A stretch of DNA of 64,000 nucleotides, taken from NCBI GenBank assembly GCA_964035575.1, contig OZ037903.1:25001-89000 (forward strand), read 5' to 3'. Each line of letters starts with the position of its first letter. Within the stretch, counting starts at the first letter, position 1. The DNA is from Rhynchopus sp. YZ270_cl-10 (Eukaryota; Euglenozoa; Diplonemea; Diplonemida; Diplonemidae). The notes below the pieces were generated by a model. That model saw only the letters and a list, made by a program, of their open reading frames with translations. It searched no databases and was not told the DNA's origin. Shown one piece after another: positions 8,422 to 17,781 of the stretch. A program made the translations under genes and the position numbers.

Positions 8422-10203
8422 CTAATCCCACAACTTGATGGTGTTGTCCCAGGAGCAGGTCAGGAGCTTGGAGGACTCTGTTGGGTGCCATGCATGTGAC
8501 ATCAGTACCTGTGGGTGGGGTTGGGGTTATGGACGTGGTGAACATATGACGGCATACCTTGTCGTGGCATTTGTAGTGCTTCACAATGTTCGTGCTTCCC
8601 CAGTTCCAAACGAATAGCTCCCCGTCGGCGTTACCACTCGAGACGTACTTCCCGTCAGGAGAAAACCCCACCTCGCACGCATAGCCTGCCGTGCGGTGTC
8701 CCTTGAACATCTTGCTCTTCTTCAGCTGGAATTTATCCGAAGCTGAGTAGATGAGCACAGTGTTGTCCATCGCCTGTGCCCCGAAGAACTGCCCAGACGG
8801 ATGCATCGTCGCCTGTGGTGGTAATGTGGTAAAAAGAAGTGAGGGCAAAAGGCATACCGAAGGAATGCTCTGCATCCCTGTGTCAGAGATCTGCTTGATC
8901 GCAACGGGCAGGTCCATCTCCCACAGCCTCACGGTTTTGTCTTCGCTGGTGGTCACAATCTTTCTGCCCTTATCAATAAACGTGCATGTGTACACAGCAC
9001 CAAGATGCTGGTCGTACGAACGAATAATAGTCCCAGAGCGCGTGTCAAACTGGTGCAGCTGTAAAACAAGAAATGTGGAATGAAGTATGGACAACACAAA
9101 GGGGAACCTTCCTTTTGTGGAAATGTGCTCCACGAACATACCTGCTTGTCGGAGCACCCAGCAAAGAACTGGTACTGGAAGTCTGGGTCCGGGTGGTACT
9201 TAACGCAATTCGCAAGCGACCCGTTGGAGTAGGTGTTGATGACCTTACCGGTCTCCGTGTCCCACTCCCGGATGAAGTTGTCGAAGGACGAGGACAGGAA
9301 CGATGTACCGTCTGCGTTGAAGTTGATGTCCTTGATGCCTTTGAAGTGGCCGTGGTAGGTCTGGATCGGCTCGTGGTTTCCGAAGGTGTTCCACAGCTTG
9401 ACCTTACCATCCTGGCCACCTGAGGCAAACATGTGTCCGATAGACGGCAGCCAGCGCACGACGTGCACGCCTTTGTTGTGTCCACGGAAGGTATGCACAA
9501 GCTTCTTGGGGGGGTAGTTCTGCGGTGACTTTGTAACACTCGGTGGGTCGAACATGATGTGCCGTCCCTGGTAGTCGTACAGCTCCTTCACGTGGCGTGT
9601 CGACTCCGCCTTGCGCGCCACCACACGCCGCGAGCGTTCGCCCTTCTTGTTCTCCTCGTAGTACATGTCGTGTCCCTCGGTGTGCGTCTCCTCCGCCTCG
9701 TTGTACACCTGCACCTCCTTCCCTCCCACAACCGTCACTAGCGCGGAGGACTCGTTCGCAGCCTCTGCCTCCTTTGCGACCACCTCGCCACCCTTGGTTG
9801 TGATCGTGCCGTCGTCGTTCTCTGCCTCAAGCGCCTTCTTCGCCTCTGCCTCCTCCCACTCCTTGCGCAGGACCGCAGGGTCCTTTGCAAGCTTCTTCTT
9901 CTTCCAGTCGTCGAACTGCACACGTGTGTTCCTGCGCATCTCCTCCTCAAAGACGAGGGGGTTGATGTAGCTCTCCTCCACAACCCCTGTCAACGTGTTC
10001 CGATGTGCCTGGTCTGCTGCCCGCCACGGGTGCGCAGGACCCACCTCAGCTGCGTAGAGCTCATCTGCACGCAGGTTCACCTTCACCTCCTTGCAGCCAC
10101 GGCGCTGGTACGCAGCGTCCTCCTCCTCCTCCACATCGGGTGCAAGCTCCACAAAGGGGCGTTTGTACCCCGCCTCGCGAGGGGGGCGAACAGAGTCACC
10201 CAT
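8422..10203 (-). CDS. CDC40: Pre-mRNA-processing factor 17 (WD40 splicing factor)
   Basis: Four exons (10203-9142, 9058-8858, 8812-8558, 8508-8422) give 534 aa, close to the family length of about 580. The N-terminal third is charged and helical ([19 protein letters not shown]). [15 protein letters not shown] leads into seven WD repeats from about residue 235, opening with [20 protein letters not shown] and closing with [10 protein letters not shown]. Landmarks typical of PRP17 are [34 protein letters not shown] and [20 protein letters not shown]. The protein acts in the second catalytic step of pre-mRNA splicing. Its three introns (83, 45 and 49 nt) are all phase 0 with GTATGY donors. The start lies 5 nt after a CAG that ends a long pyrimidine tract. 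Confidence 0.95.
8509..8557 (-). other. Intron 3 of the PRP17 gene
   Basis: 49 nt, GTATGCCGTC to CCCACCCACAG, phase 0. Splicing joins KCHDK to VLMSHAWHP. Confidence 0.9.
8813..8857 (-). other. Intron 2 of the PRP17 gene
   Basis: 45 nt, GTATGCCTTTTG to ACCACCACAG, phase 0. Splicing joins MQSIPS to ATMHPSGQF. Confidence 0.9.
9059..9141 (-). other. Intron 1 of the PRP17 gene
   Basis: 83 nt, GTATGTTCG to TGTTTTACAG, phase 0. Splicing joins GCSDKQ to LHQFDTRSG; it is the longest intron I found in the twelve array genes. Confidence 0.9.
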
Positions 10204-10208
10204 ATTTC

Positions 10209-10277
10209 CTGATGAGGTGAAGGTAGTGAGGGGGGAAGAGGGGACGAAGGGAAGGGGTGCGGATGGAGGGAAAAGGT
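10209..10277 (-). promoter_or_regulatory. Candidate trans-splicing acceptor for PRP17
   Basis: On the minus strand an almost pure C/T tract of about 60 nt is followed by CTCATCAG, with the ATG 5 nt beyond. Such a short leader after a pyrimidine-CAG is what spliced-leader addition would leave. Confidence 0.55.
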
Positions 10278-10532
10278 GATGTGGAGGGGTGTTCGAGTTA
10301 ACCTAACACATTGTAAAAAGACACGTTATGGCGCACAATGGCACCCTTGCTTTCTGTACTTTAGTAGACGGCTGCACGAAGTGCTCGGCCGCTGACACAC
10401 TTAACGTTGCTGCTTTGCAATCACAAATGGTAATATCTGCCCGCCTGCTCTCCAGCATCCCAACCACCCATTGGATGTCTGTACACGGCCGTAGAGATGT
10501 GTCACTTCGCAGACAACGTACAGATTGATGCA

Positions 10533-12215
10533 TCACATCCCAAAGGTGTGCATTGTTGCGAGTGTTTGTGCGAGAATGAGTGCGTGCCTGAGTATGGTAA
10601 GACGGGTGCGAAAGGACTCCCAGTGTGTGACTTGCGTTGCAGGGAGACGTGCGCCTGGTTCGCTGTCCTCTTCCGCAGTACAGAGGAGCGGTGGGGTAGG
10701 GTAGGCGATGGGGACTGTGGTGTCGCCGCCACCTGCAAGCGCACGCAGCACCGCACGGTCGCAATCCTCCACCCATGTTGTAACGTTGGTGCTGCACGCC
10801 GAGAGTGTCTCGATAGCCTGCGGACGTGTCAGGCCCTGGTTGCACAGGAGGACATGCAGGTACTCTGTCAATGCGGATGTCAGCACCTTCTGCGCAGCTG
10901 CAAGCGTGGCATCCTTCCCCTCTATCCTGAGCAGTGACAGCAGCACCGTCTCCACAAATCCGCCACCAGGGACAAGCCCGGGCTGTGCCTCGTCCTCGAT
11001 GTCGTGCCACATGGCACCCCGCCTGCGCAAACACCGCGTAGCTGTGTCCTTCATCACGCCAAGCCACTCCTTCACAGGTTCGGACACGAACACCGCACCC
11101 TGTGCGAGACACGCCCGCCCCTCCTCGGCACGTACACCCACCACACTGGGGAGCTTGCTGCAGAGGGTCGTGTACTGCAGGACTGCACAGTGTGCTTCCC
11201 AGTCTGTGACTGTGAGGAGGCTGCCGTCACTGTCAATGGAGAGGCAAGGCTGCACACCGCAGTACGTGCTGACGGTCTGCAGGTGCTCAAGCGTCGTCTC
11301 CGCGATGACGAGGATGCCGCTCTCGGCGCACACCTCCCAGACATCCCAGACATCCACATCAATCTCGGCCACCATGACACAACGTATCGCATGCCGCACG
11401 CACAGCGCACGCACCGCAGCTGCCAACGCAGTGACGCCGTCACCCCCACGCAGCGATGCTTCCCCTTCGTGCACCTCCTGTGCCTCCAGCTTGCCGCCTT
11501 GTGTTGTTGTCACACAGCCGCGCAGGCTGCGGACAAGAAGGGTTTTGAGGCCGAGGAAGAGCGGGTACTCTGGCGGGGGTTTGTGAAGGGGGAGTTTGTC
11601 AGGTCTGCGGAGGGGGAGGACGACGCAGTTGTGCGCATGCAGGCAGCGTGCCGGGCAGTACGTGGACACGTAGTCAGGCGGCGACATCACACCAACACCA
11701 ACCCCTGCACCAGGCACAGCAGCGACCACCGCCGCCACCTCGGCAGCAGCCTTGGACTGCGACGGCGGTGTGCCCAGGAGACGTCCCCAGAGCGCCTCAC
11801 TGTGCAACGCCGCCTCGCGCGTCCCCCCTACCAATGCCTCTGGCGCCGTGAAGCAGTGCCGTGCTATGTGCACAACCCGCTGCTCTGCGGCGTCAAGCAG
11901 CTCGCCTATTGCGTCTGTCAGCTCCAGCACCACTTCGCCACGTTCCTCTGCAGTACCGAGCTCGTTAGCAAGGAGAAGCCCTAGGGTCGCCACCGTTGCA
12001 CCACCATAACCCACATTGGAGGCATGCGCCTCTAGTGCCTCTGTCAGGACGTACAGCCGTGGGTCCCAGTCCTGTCGTAGGGTCTGCACAAAGGCGTGTG
12101 CAGAGGACACCACCTCGTCGCCACACTTTGCATCGACAATCAGCTTGCGCACCTCGACAGGGCCAACAAAGGGGGACAGCGACTGCAGCATCCATGAGAG
12201 GAATTCATCGCGCAT
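10533..12215 (-). CDS. Divergent group II chaperonin-like protein (BBS6/MKKS- or BBS12-like)
   Basis: A single exon of 560 aa starts at MRDEFLSWML, chosen because everything upstream is a pyrimidine tract ending CAG. The overall pattern is that of a CCT/TRiC-type subunit. An early helical equatorial part has HASNVGYGGATVATLGLLL (GYGG at 69-72) where CCT subunits have the ATP-binding GDGT. A middle apical-like part contains AEIDVDVWDVWEVCAESGILVI, and the late equatorial signature is GLVPGGGFVETVLL (VPGGG at 415-419). Loss of the acidic residue in GDGT argues against normal ATP hydrolysis, as in the Bardet-Biedl chaperonin-like proteins that help assemble the BBSome at the cilium. Length (MKKS is 570 aa) fits. 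A degenerate CCT subunit is the alternative. Family call is by eye and moderate. Confidence 0.6.
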   Translation of the reverse strand: MRDEFLSWMLQSLSPFVGPVEVRKLIVDAKCGDEVVSSAHAFVQTLRQDWDPRLYVLTEALEAHASNVGYGGATVATLGLLLANELGTAEERGEVVLELTDAIGELLDAAEQRVVHIARHCFTAPEALVGGTREAALHSEALWGRLLGTPPSQSKAAAEVAAVVAAVPGAGVGVGVMSPPDYVSTYCPARCLHAHNCVVLPLRRPDKLPLHKPPPEYPLFLGLKTLLVRSLRGCVTTTQGGKLEAQEVHEGEASLRGGDGVTALAAAVRALCVRHAIRCVMVAEIDVDVWDVWEVCAESGILVIAETTLEHLQTVSTYCGVQPCLSIDSDGSLLTVTDWEAHCAVLQYTTLCSKLPSVVGVRAEEGRACLAQGAVFVSEPVKEWLGVMKDTATRCLRRRGAMWHDIEDEAQPGLVPGGGFVETVLLSLLRIEGKDATLAAAQKVLTSALTEYLHVLLCNQGLTRPQAIETLSACSTNVTTWVEDCDRAVLRALAGGGDTTVPIAYPTPPLLCTAEEDSEPGARLPATQVTHWESFRTRLTILRHALILAQTLATMHTFGM

Positions 12216-12224
12216 CCAATTCAC

Positions 12225-12267
12225 CTGACGGGGGGTGGCGCAGAGGGGGAGGGGGAAGGGGGAGGAA
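12225..12267 (-). promoter_or_regulatory. Candidate trans-splicing acceptor for the chaperonin-like gene
   Basis: On the minus strand a C/T tract of about 40 nt runs to CCCCCCGTCAG, 9 nt before the ATG. It is the same pyrimidine-CAG-short-leader layout as at PRP17. Confidence 0.5.
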
Positions 12268-12450
12268 TGAAAAATGGGGAAAGGGGAGATGTGCAATGCT
12301 TTGCGGGAAGAGACCGTTTGTGGAAGGGATGTGAGAGTGGGTATGATGGTGTGTGTATTGGACCACCGCTCTATGTACAAAAAGAAAAGAAAAGAAATGG
12401 GGAATTTGGAAGTGAAAAACACCCCGTGCAGGTTTTTGGATGATTTTTTT

Positions 12451-12663
12451 CACGGGTTGCCTACGATCGTAGTACGATCGTTTACGATCGTACCAAAAAA
12501 CGATCGTAACGATCGTAAAATATCGTAGTACGATCGTACGATCATAATACGATCGTAAGTACGATCGTACTACGATCGTACTTTGATCGTAGTACGATCG
12601 TAGTGCGATCAAAAAAAGAGCTACGATCGTAAGAGATCGTACTACGATCGTAGGCAACCCGTG
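12451..12663. mobile_element. Fold-back element filled with CGATCG palindromes
   Basis: The ends are a perfect inverted repeat of about 29 bp starting CACGGGTTGCCTACGATCGT. Between them lie more than ten copies of ACGATCGT or near copies, so almost the whole 213 bp can fold on itself. Both sides are flanked by at least TTTTTT, compatible with a 6-bp target duplication. The terminus resembles those of the elements at 22846 and 48291. Confidence 0.8.
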
Positions 12664-12926
12664 TTTTTTGGAAAACAGATGAATCTCGAGGGTTAAAATA
12701 AATGAGTGGAGGAAATGGTTTTTGTTTGTTCTTTTTCTTTTGAGAAAAGCTCCCTCCATCACCACACACAACAATGCTACAATAATAGAGTGGTGGAAAC
12801 GTACTAAAACGCAAAAAAAGGAGTGGGGAAACTTCGCGAGAGCAACACAACAAAACACCTCCCTTTCGTTGACACCTAGCTTTTTTTCCCGTTTTTCAGA
12901 CTTTTTTTTTTGTACAATTATAGTTT

Positions 12927-13029
12927 TGGGTGATCTATGATTTGTCTCCAAGACACACAACAGGCTGTGAAAGCCTGAGACGCTACTGAGACCCAGAGAG
13001 AAAAGCTCACTCCGTTCATAGATCACCCA
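12927..13029. mobile_element. MITE, TGGGTGATCTATGA family, copy 1
   Basis: The inverted ends are TGGGTGATCTATGA and TCATAGATCACCCA, 103 bp in all. The interior has GGCTGTGA and GAGACGCTACTGAGA, shared with the second copy at 37645. Confidence 0.8.
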
Positions 13030-13410
13030 ATATTTTTGCCTGAAGCCAAAATGAAAAAAAAAAAAACTTTATAAAAGCGTCAAAACCAGGAGGAGCTGTA
13101 TGGTCCCACATCCACTCATATACACAAATCATACACCACCTCTGCTTCTCTTTACAATACAAAAAAAAATCGCGAGGGTGGGAAGTTGAGCCTCTCGAAG
13201 CCTCTCAAATGCAATACACACTCATTATCAGATGCCAACTCCCATGGCCACCGTCTAGACGGAACCAGAAATACAAGAAAACTTGATGACTGCGACTCAC
13301 CCTTCGTACCTGATCATAAAATTTCTCTTGGCACACAATACACTCCCAGAGGCAACCAGAGGATGTGCCTAGCAGTTGTGAGGCATTCCTCTGGTCCTTC
13401 TAGGGTGCCT

Positions 13411-15267
13411 CTATTCGAGGTGCCATCGCTGTCTTGGGGGGGAGACACGTGGCGACTCGACCCGTGTCACCTCGACGTGGTGTCGTGGTGATGCTGGGGT
13501 GTATGGGATACGCTCCGCCTCCCGTCTAGGGCTGGCGCTGCCGTTCTTGCGGTCTTGGAACTTCTTGAGAGAGCGGTTGGTGACGAGGAGCTTGACGTCC
13601 TTCTCGAAGCAGTTCTGCGCAGAAGCAAGGATCGCGTCGCGTGCAGAGTCGAGCTGGCGCTGCATGTCGGCGATCTGTGTGTCCTTGGTGAGAATCGTTT
13701 CGTTGCTCTTGACAATGTCCTCCCGCAGCTTCGCCAGCGTCGCCACATCAGGCACAATGCTGCCAAGACTTCTTTCGCCAGAACTGCGCGACACATTCTC
13801 ACCACGCTGCTGCAGCACAGAGATCGTTTCGTCCATCTTCGCCATCTGCGTCTCCTGCTCCTGGATCTCCCTCGCAAGCCTCTCGAGGTCCGCCGCCAGC
13901 TGCCTCTCCGTCGCAGCAGCACTCTGCCCGCTCGCACTGCGCAGCTGCTCCTCTGTGCTCGCAATGCGTTTCTCGGTTGTGGTAATCTTCTTCTTCAACG
14001 CAGCTACCTCCTTCCTCCCTTTGCCCGAATCTGAGACACTGGCTGCTGTCTTCATGCGACGTGCCTTGTGGTACACTTCATCAAACTTCAGCACAATGTA
14101 GCATTTATTCGCAATGGTAGTGATCATCACACCCACCGCCTCCCCCGCCAGCAGCTGGTCGCCCCCGAATGCGTCCCCCGCCATTGCCTCCACTGCAGTC
14201 TTCGCAAACGCCTCATCCGAGACGGACCCTTTCTTCACCGCACCCCACGCCACGATGCCGTCCTTCTTGTTCACCATCACACCGTCTTTATGGTACATCT
14301 GTTCACGCACGCCGCTCAACAGCGCTGAATCTTCTCTGCACGGCTCACGGCCTCTCTGGGAACGATGCAGCCAAAGCGCGTCGAGGACGACATCGCGGAG
14401 GGGACGCTTCTTGCGGCTGGCGGTGGAGACGGGTACTGAGGTCAGGGTGGCTTGCAGCGGTGTCGGCTGTGGGGTGGCCTGTCTCGAGAGCACGGGGGTG
14501 ACAGGAGCTGCCGACGGGGGTGCGGCGGCCGAGGGGGGAGGTGCCTCCCTCTGTGACGACCGTGCGGACACTGCAGAGACCTGAGACGCAGCCCTGTCGC
14601 GTGCTGAGGCGACTGACTGTGGTGGTACTGACACAGCCGTCGCCTCTGATCGCACTGCAGGTGACCTAGGCGGTGTTGGCTGTGGCGTGACCGGCTTCGA
14701 CCCCGCAAGAGAAGCCTGCGCAGACACAGGCGGCACAGACAGCGCTTTGGGCGGCGCAGACGCGACTGTAGGCGTCTTCGATGGTGGGTCTGCCGGCGCC
14801 TCCTCTGCCGCAGCAGGCTTAGCGTCAAACGCAACATCATTCGTATTGATAAGCCCCTGCTCTGCCTTGCGTTCGTAAGGTACCCCTGCCAACACCTCTG
14901 CCAGCTGAGTATGGAACAGCTCCGTGTCCGATGACACATTGCGTTTGTCCTTGACAAGGTGGAGGAGGAGGTCGGGGTTCGGCGGCTTCATTTTGAAGAG
15001 AATCTGGCTCAGAGCTTTTTTGTTCAGACCGGTGGTGACTTCGCCTGCCTGCTCGACGACAGACTCGATGTCAGAAACGCTGATGTCACGTTCGGAGGAG
15101 CCTGTCTCGTCGCAGAGGCTGAGCTTGCCTTCTGTGGCCACGAAGATCATTTTGTTAACAGCGTTGTGCCATGGCGACGTGACGTGGTCGACTACACGCA
15201 GAATCACTGCATCAGGGGGGAAGATGCCTTCGAAGGTGTCATGCACCTCACATGGCTCCAGCGGCAT
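13411..15267 (-). CDS. PH-like domain and coiled-coil protein, 618 aa
   Basis: A single exon starting MPLEPCEVHDTFEG. Residues 20-75 (ILRVVDHVTSPWHNAVNKM...FVATEGKLSLCDETG...ISVSDIESVV) have the strand pattern of the PH-like domains seen at the N-termini of many kinetoplastid cytoskeletal proteins. A Pro/Ala/Ser-rich linker (about 150-300) follows, then a compact middle (RKKRPLRDVVLDALWLH to CYIVLKFDEVYHKARR, about 305-420). A coiled coil runs from about 430 to 560 (EVAALKKKITTTEKRIASTEE..., REIQEQETQMAKMDET). The tail is basic and SPRR/SPR-rich, with possible phosphorylation sites. It is probably a cytoskeletal or flagellar scaffold protein, by architecture only; I cannot name a gene. It is co-directional with its neighbours. 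Confidence 0.75.
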   Translation of the reverse strand: MPLEPCEVHDTFEGIFPPDAVILRVVDHVTSPWHNAVNKMIFVATEGKLSLCDETGSSERDISVSDIESVVEQAGEVTTGLNKKALSQILFKMKPPNPDLLLHLVKDKRNVSSDTELFHTQLAEVLAGVPYERKAEQGLINTNDVAFDAKPAAAEEAPADPPSKTPTVASAPPKALSVPPVSAQASLAGSKPVTPQPTPPRSPAVRSEATAVSVPPQSVASARDRAASQVSAVSARSSQREAPPPSAAAPPSAAPVTPVLSRQATPQPTPLQATLTSVPVSTASRKKRPLRDVVLDALWLHRSQRGREPCREDSALLSGVREQMYHKDGVMVNKKDGIVAWGAVKKGSVSDEAFAKTAVEAMAGDAFGGDQLLAGEAVGVMITTIANKCYIVLKFDEVYHKARRMKTAASVSDSGKGRKEVAALKKKITTTEKRIASTEEQLRSASGQSAAATERQLAADLERLAREIQEQETQMAKMDETISVLQQRGENVSRSSGERSLGSIVPDVATLAKLREDIVKSNETILTKDTQIADMQRQLDSARDAILASAQNCFEKDVKLLVTNRSLKKFQDRKNGSASPRREAERIPYTPASPRHHVEVTRVESPRVSPPRQRWHLE

Positions 15268-15664
15268 TGTAGGAAAGAGACGAAAAACGCAAAAAAGGTG
15301 TACAATATATCTGTTAGAGTTGGTACAGAGGTGTGGGTAGTTCCCTGAGAGGACTGCTCAAAAGTATGTGTAAAATGCATCTTCTTTTTCTATTTCTCCG
15401 AAAGTGAGAAAAAAAAATGTACACAAAACTGTCGTTTCCTTCCAGATCAGACAAAAAGAAGCGGACCCATCAAAGTCAACGTATATAAACATATAAAGGG
15501 AAGGGAGCAGGGTAGGTCAGCGTGGCCCTGCCGCGTGTATTTGAATATGTCAAAGCAGTTGGGTAATTCCCTAAGAGACGGAACATTTTCCCCAAAGTCA
15601 TGCCATGTGAGACTATTCACCCCGTCACCTCACTTCCAAAAAGGACGTCACACAAAGCCGCCCC

Positions 15665-16174
15665 TCATGCCCCGTCTTTTGCCCGCTCCTCGAGCTGCTT
15701 CCTGAAGGAGGCGGGGGGACGCCAGCGTTCCTCCATCTCCTTCTCAAGACGTGCCTCTTCCTCGCGCTGTTGCAGGGCTGTTATTTGCATCACGTCCACC
15801 GCTCCTGCATTCACAGTGCCCTCCTGAAGGAAAGTGAGGTTAAAAAAAGTGTTATTTAAGGGAGGGAAAAAATCGTCTTGCATTATTGCAACATAGCATA
15901 CCTCCTGTGGGATGCAGCCCTCATTCAGCACTACGTAGTTCCCCTTCCCAAGGCTCTTCCCGATGAGCCGTGCGCTGTTGTTGCTTGCGTTCTGCGCGCC
16001 GTCGGACTTCCCGCTCATGTCAGCTACTATCCACGTACCGCCTGCCAGCAGCCCTAGGAAGTACGGTATACTACGCGCCCCACGGCCCCCTTCACCAGTC
16101 GACTCCTCCTTCACACCTTTCCCCTGGAAGAGGTTACCCATCCCACGCTGAACACATCGCGTACCACGCAGCAT
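15665..16174 (-). CDS. Small protein with one N-terminal membrane segment, 143 aa
   Basis: Two exons (16174-15902, 15823-15665). The intron is 78 nt (GTATGCTATG to TTCCTTCAG), phase 0, and, like the IYD intron, a stop-free multiple of three. A hydrophobic stretch SIPYFLGLLAGGTWIVA lies near residues 35-51. Then come KSLGKGNYVVLNEGCIPQE, EGTVNAGAVDVMQITAL and a Glu/Arg-rich amphipathic helix at the C-terminus (REEEARLEKEMEERW). On the minus strand a T-rich tract ending TTTTAG precedes the ATG by about 34 nt. An alternative start at MGNLFQ (residue 12) is possible. The size and single membrane segment would suit a small inner-membrane or organelle protein, but I do not recognise it. Confidence 0.65.
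   Translation of the reverse strand: MLRGTRCVQRGMGNLFQGKGVKEESTGEGGRGARSIPYFLGLLAGGTWIVADMSGKSDGAQNASNNSARLIGKSLGKGNYVVLNEGCIPQEVCYVAIMQDDFFPPLNNTFFNLTFLQEGTVNAGAVDVMQITALQQREEEARLEKEMEERWRPPASFRKQLEERAKDGA
15824..15901 (-). other. Intron of the small membrane-protein gene
   Basis: 78 nt with GTATGC donor and a T/C-rich tract before TTCAG. Splicing joins GCIPQE to EGTVNAG. The intron reads through without a stop in the coding frame. Confidence 0.8.
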
Positions 16175-17007
16175 GGTTGCCGCAAAATCTTACACTCTGT
16201 TGATTCTAAAACAGGGGGAGGTTTAAAAAAAAAAAAAAAATCGCGAACCAGAAAAATGGGAGTAACGCTGAACTTCACCCCCAGATCACACATGGTTTCG
16301 TTTCGTCTGAAATGGGTGAACCCGAAAGAAGGCTTTTGGGGAGATAGCAAATCCATTAAAACCTTTTGTGTCTGTTTGGCGACCCCACACACACACACAC
16401 ACACAAATCTTTTTTTTGAAAATCCTTTTCTTTTTGTAAACCGAGGCAGACAGATCGGAGATTGGGAAGGGAAAGGGGCAACACCACGTAGACGATAGAG
16501 GCGGTGTGTGAGGTAGAGTGCGGCAAGACAAAAAGATGCAGTCCCACCTAAGGAAAAAGCTGCACTGCTTTTGTTCCAGGTGTGAAAGCCTACCCTCGGG
16601 TTGCGGAGAGGTGCATGGGAAAGCGATGACAACGTCTTTACATTTTCCCTGAAAGTCATTTCCAGCCTACCCAACGAAGACTGCGGAGTTTTTGTCCAAT
16701 GTACGGCGCCTTGATGGGGACACCCCTGCGTGTTAGGTACGTGGGGCGATAAGTGCATCTACCTGCAGACTGTACGCAATACCCCTCTGTATGTGTGTGA
16801 AGCCTTGTTGGAGACTGGTGCTCTCTTCTCCAGCGCATCTTCTCTCGCAGGCTACCAATAGCTCATAGATGCTGTCTTGAAATTCAGAGACAGAGTAGTT
16901 TGTTTTTTTGTCGTAGTGTGGAACGTCACCCCCTTTTGGTGCTTGAGGGTGCCATTGCACGCTGCTCTGCGCTCTGTTGTGCACAACTGACAAAGACGGT
17001 CTGTGTC
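16175..17007. other. Intergenic region between GST and small membrane-protein gene
   Basis: No supported gene; frames here on the minus strand are continuations or shadows of the GST. It contains an A15 run near 16225 and a (CA)n microsatellite near 16387-16404. Confidence 0.5.
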
Positions 17008-17781
17008 TCACAAGGTGTGCCCCTTCAGCGCCTCGACCAGGAGTGTGTAGGATGCGGTGTAGCCTGTCTCCTTCCCGACACGCTTCAGGTAGGTTGCGAG
17101 GGTGCCGCCTGCGTGGCGGTAAATGCCAGCAGCGTAGAGTTGGTCGAGCTGTGGTAGTGTGGTGATGTGGTGTGGGTGAGGGGAAGGGGAAGGAGAGAAT
17201 GACACACCTCCGTCGCAAACAGGAAGTCCGCCACCGAAAGCTCGTCCGAGAGAATGTATTTCTGCTGCGAGAGCACCTTCGTGAAGCGCTGCAGCACATC
17301 CTCAATGCGCACCTTGCCCTCGGCAGCAACCTCTGCACGGTCGGCAGGATCGGCAGAGAGGACGGGCGCGACACAGGCTGTGGTGGTGGGTGATTGAAGA
17401 ATGTTGTCCAAATTTGGAGAAATTGAAGAAAGCCTTGACCATACCAATAGAAATGTCTCTGACAAGCGAGTGGTGCAACGCAAAGTACTCCGCCAGCTTC
17501 GCACTGAAGGAGCCGTCCATCTCGTTTGCCTTGAGGCTGCGGAGGTACTCTAGGATGGCGGTGCTTTCTGAGAGCACAAAGCTGCCGCCTTTGTCCTTCG
17601 CATGCTCGATGACGGGCACCTGCCCGAGGGGGTTCAGTGTGAGGAAGGCCTCCGTGCGTAGGTCACCCCGTGCCACGTCAACGTGCACCACCTCATACGC
17701 CAGCCCCGACCAGTCCAGATACCACCGCACAGCACGGCACGGTGGTGAGGCTGGGTGCCACCAGAGCTTCACCTTGCCCAT
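17008..17781 (-). CDS. Glutathione S-transferase-like protein, 215 aa
   Basis: Three exons (17781-17445, 17377-17208, 17148-17008). Introns are 67 nt (17378-17444, GTATGG donor, phase 1) and 59 nt (17149-17207, a variant GTGTGT donor). The N-terminal thioredoxin-fold half shows HPASPPCRAVRWYLD (about 9-23), NPLGQVPVIEH (51-61, the cis-Pro loop) and LSESTAILEYL (71-81, the Glu-Ser pair that binds the glutathione gamma-glutamyl group). The helical C-terminal half has the N-capping signature LSVADFLFATE. Length is typical. The family conjugates glutathione to electrophiles; class and substrate cannot be told from sequence, and no catalytic Tyr near the start is evident (Ser12 or Cys15 may serve). 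A second GST gene lies 1.65 kb upstream on the same strand, but the two are not close copies. Confidence 0.9.

Larger units (their letters stand above)
12216..13410. other. Intergenic region with two inverted-repeat elements
   Basis: No supported gene. It holds the leader of the chaperonin-like gene, a 213-bp CGATCG-rich palindromic element and a 103-bp MITE, each listed separately. From 13030 to 13410 I see A/T runs and a stretch that is probably the 3' region of the coiled-coil gene's downstream spacer. Confidence 0.6.

Noticed and set aside
10353-10372. TTTCTGTACTTTAGTAG, similar to the 3' end of euglenozoan spliced leaders
   Set aside because: Only about 13 matching bases, no GT donor at the right place and no downstream leader-RNA structure; probably chance.
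11004-11984. A 326-codon plus-strand frame opposite the chaperonin-like gene
   Set aside because: It is an antisense shadow of a GC-rich coding region, His/Arg/Cys-rich, with no motif; the minus-strand frame explains the DNA.
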